Shown one piece after another: positions 30,995 to 35,689 of a DNA stretch of 35,689 bases. This stretch comes from Sphingobacteriales bacterium. Its GTDB lineage: Bacteria > Bacteroidota > Bacteroidia > Chitinophagales > UBA2359. Position 1 is the first letter of the stretch, and every line of letters begins with the position of its first letter. The DNA lies in the NCBI GenBank assembly GCA_016718845.1, contig JADKCK010000044.1:1-35689 (forward strand), given 5' to 3'. Position numbers and translations under genes: made by a program. A model generated the notes under the pieces. It was not told the origin of the DNA and made no database searches. It saw nothing but the letters and a program-made list of their open reading frames with translations.

Positions 30995-31735
30995 CTACAA
31001 TACTTTTAATACAATGGGTATTGTTGTTAGGTTATTTACGGCATCGCGCAGCACCAAATGTAGGTTATAAAAACCCTCTTGTTGCGGAACATTGATTACT
31101 TCGGCAATTTGATACGCACTTTGGTTGTTTAATTTTATGTATCGAATGGGGGTATGGTTTGGATAAGTAAAAGGTATGTCAGCCGACTGCAAATATACTT
31201 TCATGTCCAACAAACCTACATTGTCGGTGGCAGTGCCAATAATTACTAATGTGCCTCCCGAAAACACATTTACTGTGTTGTTTATATTGGGCGATAGTAT
31301 ATTTACATTTGGGGCAACATTATCATTCAAGTTCACCAACCTAAAGCTCACCCCACTTGTATCCGAGAGTTGGTCTAAACGGTCGGTGCAAAAAGTACGA
31401 AGCCAATAAGTAGCGTTTTGCAAATTATTGGGCAGGGTAAGTTGCATATCGAGTTGCGCATTTTGCCCATTAATGGTTTTTGATATTAGGGTGTCCCAGG
31501 GTTGTGTAAGTGTAGTATCGGGGCTACCGATGGCAATTTCGTAGTGATACAAACTTACATCATCGGTGCAAGATAGGTTAATGAGTAAGGGCGTGGCGGT
31601 TGTATATGTTGCATTTTGTTGTGGCAAAAACAACTGTATAGTTGGCACTTCTAAATCCGAGTCGGAGGTACAAGCACTTATAAAACCCAATAGTAGTGCA
31701 ATATTAAATATCTTTAAAGCCATATTATTTTTCAT
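30995..31735 (-). CDS. Lipoprotein with Ig-like segments
   Basis: 246 residues. The lipobox ISAC with Cys22 ends the signal sequence. Two repeats of about 100 residues with the pattern PTIQLFLPQQNATYTTATPL and PNVNILSPNINNTVNVFSGG, each followed by a DxxxLxxxxI strand, look like Ig-like domains of the DUF4625/cadherin-like type that occur in Bacteroidota lipoproteins. The DUF4625 likeness is from memory and tentative. A promoter element lies 65-72 bases upstream. Function unknown; probably surface-exposed or periplasmic. Confidence 0.78.
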   Translation of the reverse strand: MKNNMALKIFNIALLLGFISACTSDSDLEVPTIQLFLPQQNATYTTATPLLINLSCTDDVSLYHYEIAIGSPDTTLTQPWDTLISKTINGQNAQLDMQLTLPNNLQNATYWLRTFCTDRLDQLSDTSGVSFRLVNLNDNVAPNVNILSPNINNTVNVFSGGTLVIIGTATDNVGLLDMKVYLQSADIPFTYPNHTPIRYIKLNNQSAYQIAEVINVPQQEGFYNLHLVLRDAVNNLTTIPIVLKVL

Positions 31736-31799
31736 TTTTTCGATAAACTTAGCCTTTTACAAGTTTTGAGCTTATAAAACAATGCCATTGGGTTATCTG

Positions 31800-31807
31800 C
31801 AAAATTA
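31800..31807 (-). promoter_or_regulatory. Putative -7 element (TAATTTTG) for the Ig-like lipoprotein
   Basis: Reads TAATTTTG on the minus strand, start of transcription near 31793, leader of about 58 bases. It lies just past the stop of the SDR gene. The -33 box is not evident. Confidence 0.4.
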
Positions 31808-31821
31808 GTTGAGTTGCAGGT

Positions 31822-32595
31822 TTACATAATTTCCCACATATCGCCCCAAAGGCGCTGCCCACCATCTACATACAAGGTTTCGCCGGTAATAAAACCTGCC
31901 ATATCGCTTGCCAAAAATAGGGTTGCATCGGCTACCTCGTCGGTAGTGCCAAGCCGTTTTAGGGGTATTTTTGCTTCAATTCCTTTTAGCAAATCGGGCG
32001 GATAGTTTTCTAAACCCGACGAAAATATAATGCCCGGAGCTACGGCATTTACCCGTATTTTAAACCGCGACCACTCGACCGACAAAGTTTTGGTGAGGTT
32101 ATCAACCCCTGCCCGCGCGGCACCTGTGTGCGACATGCCCGGAAAACCTTTGTAGATATTGGCAATAATATTTACAATTACCCCACCTTCTTGCGGTATA
32201 AAAAAAGTATTAGCCATTTCGCGCGTTACAAAAAAAGTGCCGTTTAGGTTGGTGTTGATAACAGCACTCCAGCCATTTGGCGTTATCATTTCGGCTGCCG
32301 ACGGAAACTGACCCCCAGCGTTGTTCACCAAAATGTCTAAACGCCCAACCGTTTCTTTGATGTAGGCGGCTGCTTTGGCTATTTCTTCGGGCTGACGAAT
32401 ATCGAGCGTTATGGCATAACAAGTGCCATAATCCGACAACTCAATTTGTGCTGCTTTTATGCGCTCTTCTTTGCGCGAAGCAATAAAAACGGTGGCTCCG
32501 TATTGCAAAAAATGTTTGGCAATAGCCTTGCCAATGCCGCTGCCACCACCTGTCACAAATGCAATTTTATCTTTAAAAATATCTGAACTAAACAC
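31822..32595 (-). CDS. SDR oxidoreductase, enoyl-/2,4-dienoyl-CoA reductase-like
   Basis: 257 residues. Cofactor loop TGGGSGIG (15-22), adenine site LDIRQPE, NNAGGQFPSA (91-100), the helix-4 Asn115 in INTNLNGTF, and PG motif VAPGIIFSSG. The stretch GFPGMSHTGAARAGVDNLTK and the end TGETLYVDGGQRLWG match peroxisomal trans-2-enoyl-CoA and 2,4-dienoyl-CoA reductases. The usual catalytic Tyr of YxxxK is Asp165 here (D165-N-L-T-K169), as in some dienoyl-CoA reductases. It probably acts on CoA-bound fatty acids with NADPH. No beta-oxidation genes adjoin. Confidence 0.88.
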   Translation of the reverse strand: MFSSDIFKDKIAFVTGGGSGIGKAIAKHFLQYGATVFIASRKEERIKAAQIELSDYGTCYAITLDIRQPEEIAKAAAYIKETVGRLDILVNNAGGQFPSAAEMITPNGWSAVINTNLNGTFFVTREMANTFFIPQEGGVIVNIIANIYKGFPGMSHTGAARAGVDNLTKTLSVEWSRFKIRVNAVAPGIIFSSGLENYPPDLLKGIEAKIPLKRLGTTDEVADATLFLASDMAGFITGETLYVDGGQRLWGDMWEIM

Positions 32596-32633
32596 TAATT
32601 TTGTTTTTTTTTAGAAAGAAACCAAAAATTTCT

Positions 32634-32641
32634 CAAAGGTA
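32634..32641 (-). promoter_or_regulatory. Promoter element (TACCTTTG) for the SDR gene
   Basis: Full TAnnTTTG match on the minus strand, 39-46 bases upstream of the SDR ATG. No good -33 box at 17-23 bases. Confidence 0.55.
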
Positions 32642-32806
32642 CAACCTTTATCCCAAATAAAAAATAGCTTTTGTTAAAAAGCTGCATAAAGCTTAAATTA
32701 CACAAGATTAACGACTTTACTAACTCTTTTTTAGCCCGTTATTTATGCACTTTGGCAAACAAAAAATATCATTTTTTTCAAAAAAACCACATCAATTAAG
32801 TTGCCA

Positions 32807-32840
32807 AATTGATAATTGATAATTAATAATTAATAATTAA
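32807..32840. repeat. Short 7-bp tandem repeat at the 3' end of the next gene
   Basis: Nearly five copies of AATTGAT/AATTAAT. The right half supplies the last codons and TAA stop of the minus-strand gene at 32823. Confidence 0.8.
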
Positions 32841-33824
32841 AAAATCGCTAATTATGCTTTGCAGCATTTTTTGGGTAGCTTTTTTTTGTTTTGTTTGATA
32901 GGTTGCCGATAATATATACTGCTTATCTGCCAAAAACCAGTAATAATTTTCAACATCAACGGGTGTTGTGCCAATGGTAGTGGCATATTTTAAAACTTTA
33001 ACGGGTGTTTTTGATGCAAAAAAAGTAGTATCTTGCTCAATAGGGTTTTGACCGTTGGTGTATTGCAGCATCACATCAAGTGCTTCGTTGGCAACCCAAT
33101 CGTTTAGGGTGGTGCTGTCGTTGGTGGGCAAGTAAATTAGGCTAATACTTGCCGACACGGTATCGTTAGCAGCCTCGGCGGTAGGTACTATTTGTAGGTA
33201 ATTGTTGGCAGTGTTTTGTGTTACAATACTGTACGATGCAGGCACGCTAAGTTTGTACTTGCCTTGTGGGTTGGTATATTGTTGGGTTTCGAGTTTAAAG
33301 CTGTTAAAAATTTTGTTGAAAATAGTATTGTAATCCGACAGCAAATTGGTGGCAGTTGTTGCCTTAATTACAAACACCTGCCGAGCGCGCCTAATAAGCA
33401 ACAGTTGGGTATAGGTATCCGAAAACTGCTCGGTAGATTGCGTGCTAAAACTAAGGTAGTTGTAAGGTACATACAGCGGGTAATGGCGTGCTCCGTCTAA
33501 CATAATGTTGTAATTTAACGTATCGTCAACCAAATTGTTTAGCTGAACGCGCAAAAAATCGTCCCAAGTTTGATTGTCCGATAATTGCAAACCTATCATC
33601 TCTACTATTGCCCGCGATTGCTCGTTTTGCCAATCGTGGGCAATAAAATACGTGTTGGTTAGGTCGTAGTTTTTTTCGCTGTATCGCCATTGTGTAGGTA
33701 CCTCAACCGAAAAGCCCGCCGAAAACGCATGCCTTGCAATGTTTTGGGCAAACACATCTACCCAAAATAAATTAGCGCCTACCGCTATGGCATAAGCTAA
33801 AAAATAAAAAACGTTTTTTTTCAT
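32823..33824 (-). CDS. Secreted protein with two PsbP/DUF1795-like domains
   Basis: 333 residues with a signal peptide (about 1-26, ending VFAQ). Two similar halves are visible: FSAGFSVEVPTQWRYSEKNY through VFVIKATTATNLL to FNKIFNSFKL (about 34-175), and GKYKLSVPASYSIVTQN through YILSATYQTKQKK to LQSIISDFLI (about 188-330). The opening ‘vPxxW’ strand and the closing helix with a Phe/Ile-rich end recall PsbP/Mog1-like or DUF1795 domains. The role is unknown. It ends in an AATTAAT micro-repeat that supplies its stop codon. Confidence 0.75.
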   Translation of the reverse strand: MKKNVFYFLAYAIAVGANLFWVDVFAQNIARHAFSAGFSVEVPTQWRYSEKNYDLTNTYFIAHDWQNEQSRAIVEMIGLQLSDNQTWDDFLRVQLNNLVDDTLNYNIMLDGARHYPLYVPYNYLSFSTQSTEQFSDTYTQLLLIRRARQVFVIKATTATNLLSDYNTIFNKIFNSFKLETQQYTNPQGKYKLSVPASYSIVTQNTANNYLQIVPTAEAANDTVSASISLIYLPTNDSTTLNDWVANEALDVMLQYTNGQNPIEQDTTFFASKTPVKVLKYATTIGTTPVDVENYYWFLADKQYILSATYQTKQKKATQKMLQSIISDFLIINY

Positions 33825-33858
33825 GAAAATCTTTTTTGTTCAATACCCGTTAGACACC

Positions 33859-33866
33859 CAAAATTA
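33859..33866 (-). promoter_or_regulatory. Putative -7 element (TAATTTTG) for the secreted two-domain protein
   Basis: TAATTTTG on the minus strand, about 35 bases upstream of the ATG at 33824. No clear -33 box. Confidence 0.45.
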
Positions 33867-33919
33867 CCCTAAGTTTGATACTTGCCTAAAAAATACCCTT
33901 TTTGCTACATCATCAATAA

Positions 33920-35374
33920 TTACCGAACAAGCATCAACTGAAACTCGTTGCGGCGTGTAAATGCGGGCATTACGTACTCGGTTGCCGACACTTGCTTGCC
34001 ATTGCGCGGCGATAAAATCAAACCCATTTCTTGTTTGCTAAACAAATTAACCATTTTGTATTTACCATCGGAGCTAATTTTGCTGCTGCTTAGGCGCGTA
34101 TTATACGACACTTCTTCATTGAACAACAAATCGAGGCTGCTGCGGTTGTTAAATACCCCAAACGACGAAAATGTTCCTCTATCTTCTTCCGAGTATTGTT
34201 TTTTGTTGATAATGTTTGACCACAACATACTACCATTGGGGTTTATCGAAAACACAAAAATATCGTCGTAATAATAGTTTGTGGCAAAGCCTAGCATACC
34301 ACCAGCGGGGTCGAAACCGTTGCGGGCTATAGCGGTGCGGTTTTCGTAGCTTACTTCGCCCATTAACAAAATACCACCATCTTTGCGTATCACCAAATCG
34401 CGCGCTTCAAGGTTGGTGATGCCGTTTTTGTTTAGCGCCGTCGATTTTGTATTGTTGCTTTTGATGTACTCAATATCAAACAGTTGTAATAGCTTTTGGT
34501 CAAAACTGTGCTTTTGTAGGTCAATAACGGCATATAAATACCCTTTTGTGTTGTCGTTATTGCCCTCGGCGAAAAAGCCCGCTACAATTGCCTTTCCGTT
34601 TAGGTTGTCTATGCCCAATTGTACGTCGTTAAAGGTGTTTTTTTCGTCCTCTATCTCTAATAAATGCAGCTCGTCGGTGCGATAATCGTACATAGTTAGC
34701 CGTACATTTTTGTATTGGTTTAACGACCTGAAAAAATCGGAGCGCAACTGGTAATTGGCTATTACTACATTGCCCATATTGTCTACAATATGCTGCGTTG
34801 TTATTTGCTTGGCATCAATGGTTATGCTTTTGTTTTTGATAACAGAAAAATCGGTTGAAAAAAGTACTTGATTCATGTTGCGCAAGCCACCAAAATCGTA
34901 GTTAAAACGCAGCAAACTTACAAATTGCTTGTTCTGCGACACCGAAACGGCATAATTTACGTCGGTAAGCCCTTGCCTATCTAAACTGTCTATCAGTATT
35001 GGCTCGGCAATGGGGATTAACTCGGCGTTTGTTAGGCGGGCGTAAACGTATGTGTTGCGTTTTATGCGCGTACTGTATAGCAGTAGCAAGTTATCGTCCA
35101 ACAAAACTACATCTATTACCTCCGATTTGTGCTCTAAGCGTACTTCTTTTGACCAATGTAATGCCAAAGTTGCAGGGTTGTAGGCATCAACGGCATTATA
35201 CTTGCCACCTTTGCGATATAACAAAACACCCTCGCTGTTTTTGCCTACAATATTGAACTCTTCTACCTTGCGTGTTATCTTTTGTGGTCGAGAAAATAGA
35301 ATTTGTTGGGCAAAAGTGCCGCCGTTTGAGTAGAAAAACAAAAGAACTAAAATGAATAAGCGAACAAGTATCAT
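33920..35374 (-). CDS. Secreted beta-rich protein of unknown function
   Basis: 484 residues from the ATG at 35374 (MILVRLFILVLLFFYSNGGT), which starts the signal peptide directly; the frame is open to 35407, adding eleven residues. The mature part begins QQILFSRPQKITRKVEEFNI and consists of alternating strands with phrases such as VIDVVLLDDNLLLLYSTRIK, ARDLVIRKDGGILLMGEVSY and DDIFVFSINPNGSMLWSNII, suggesting a propeller-like fold. There is no membrane anchor or T9SS sorting domain. I do not recognise a family. It lies 95 bases upstream of the minus-strand two-domain secreted protein, perhaps an envelope pair. Confidence 0.78.
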   Translation of the reverse strand: MILVRLFILVLLFFYSNGGTFAQQILFSRPQKITRKVEEFNIVGKNSEGVLLYRKGGKYNAVDAYNPATLALHWSKEVRLEHKSEVIDVVLLDDNLLLLYSTRIKRNTYVYARLTNAELIPIAEPILIDSLDRQGLTDVNYAVSVSQNKQFVSLLRFNYDFGGLRNMNQVLFSTDFSVIKNKSITIDAKQITTQHIVDNMGNVVIANYQLRSDFFRSLNQYKNVRLTMYDYRTDELHLLEIEDEKNTFNDVQLGIDNLNGKAIVAGFFAEGNNDNTKGYLYAVIDLQKHSFDQKLLQLFDIEYIKSNNTKSTALNKNGITNLEARDLVIRKDGGILLMGEVSYENRTAIARNGFDPAGGMLGFATNYYYDDIFVFSINPNGSMLWSNIINKKQYSEEDRGTFSSFGVFNNRSSLDLLFNEEVSYNTRLSSSKISSDGKYKMVNLFSKQEMGLILSPRNGKQVSATEYVMPAFTRRNEFQLMLVR

Positions 35375-35464
35375 AAAATAGCGTACTTTTTTGCTAATAG
35401 GTAGCATTGATGATTGATTTATGCCCTAATTTTAAAAAAAATCTAAGGCTTTTTACCTTTTTTT

Positions 35465-35689
35465 GTGAAAAATGATTACTTTGTGTGCAAAAGTTTAAAC
35501 AACATCGCCCAAAACTACTACAATATTGCCAATATTGACTACAATATCGCCCAAAACTACTACAATATTGCCAATATTGATTACAACATCGCCCAAAACT
35601 ACTACAATATTGCCAATATTGATTACAACATCGCCCAAAACCATTACAATATTGCCCAAAACTACTGCAATATCCCCAATATTGATTAC
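35465..35689 (+). CDS. Open frame with 7-residue tandem repeats, cut by the window edge
   Basis: From GTG at 35465 the plus strand reads VKNDYFVCKSLN and then nine 7-residue units alternating NIAQNYY and NIANIDY to the window end, with no stop. The unit is an exact 21-bp multiple, so the frame is kept. The minus strand is also open through the repeat (VVINIGNIVVVLGD pattern), so the coding strand is not proven and a non-coding repeat is possible. The start is uncertain as no ATG is in this frame. If coding, it would be a low-complexity Asn/Tyr/Ile repeat protein. Confidence 0.35.
   Translation, partial: MKNDYFVCKSLNNIAQNYYNIANIDYNIAQNYYNIANIDYNIAQNYYNIANIDYNIAQNHYNIAQNYCNIPNIDY
35501..35689. 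repeat. 21-bp tandem repeat, nine units (higher-order 42 bp)
   Basis: Two alternating 21-bp sub-units, AAYATYGCCCAAAACTACTAC and AATATTGCCAATATTGAYTAC (written here with Y for C/T), exactly nine times 21 to the last base. The fourth higher-order unit has lost its second half. Copies differ at only a few positions. Confidence 0.9.

Noticed and set aside
1..35689. tRNA or rRNA genes
   Set aside because: No cloverleaf T-loop signature (GTTCGAATC-type) with a matching acceptor stem and no rRNA-like stretch was noticed by eye; a covariance search would be needed to exclude them fully.

Overview
The window comes from a chromosome of a member of the phylum Bacteroidota. It is AT-rich. Several genes are preceded by the Bacteroidota -7 promoter element TAnnTTTG rather than a sigma70 -35/-10 pair, Shine-Dalgarno sequences are mostly absent, and the gene content is typical of the phylum: rhomboid with a C-terminal tail, YfiR, many signal-peptide proteins ending in AQ, and a fabH-efp-accB-accC block. 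I cannot name a genus. No rRNA, tRNA, CRISPR array or intact transposase was seen.

Left part (1-10013): a truncated minus-strand gene of unknown function, a rhomboid protease, and an ECF sigma factor followed by a very small unknown protein. Next comes a three-gene sensory block: a secreted protein that looks like a shrunken TonB-plug protein, a periplasmic YfiR protein and a membrane histidine kinase. After this lie galactokinase, then truA in convergent orientation. The 5' end and upstream region of truA are duplicated in tandem (8398-8812 and 8811-9189), leaving a truA fragment and two copies of a promoter, the second of which drives a LolA-like secreted protein.

Middle (10014-18966): a large secreted Asp-box (VPS10/sortilin-like) beta-propeller protein, a small PD-(D/E)XK nuclease-like protein with a Cys motif, then a housekeeping block yceD-rpmF-fabH-efp-accB-accC for ribosome assembly, fatty-acid initiation, EF-P and acetyl-CoA carboxylase. 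rpmF is only 59 codons. plsX, often found between rpmF and fabH, is absent.

Right-middle (19000-25390): envelope genes (a secreted protein, a lipoprotein, a BamA/TamA-like Omp85 protein), then an accessory island of about 2.2 kb bounded by two imperfect direct repeats of about 110 bp (22923-23036 and 25171-25281). Inside it two genes, one unknown and one ClbS/DfsB (colibactin-resistance family), are each enclosed by complementary boundary boxes (GTTAGCGGAA/TTCCGCTAAC and GTTAGTGGC/GCCACTAAC). Between them is a long attC-like inverted repeat. This is the layout of integron gene cassettes and is the most interesting feature of the window; no integrase is present here.

Right part (25390-35689), mostly minus strand: beta-carbonic anhydrase with a SulP transporter (bicarbonate handling), prfB with an intact programmed +1 frameshift that extends the gene to 29038, an unknown propeller-like protein, two heavy-metal-binding HMA proteins, a lipoprotein with Ig-like segments, an enoyl/dienoyl-CoA reductase-like SDR, and two secreted proteins. 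At the right edge begins a plus-strand 21-bp (7-residue) tandem repeat that stays open to the end of the window.
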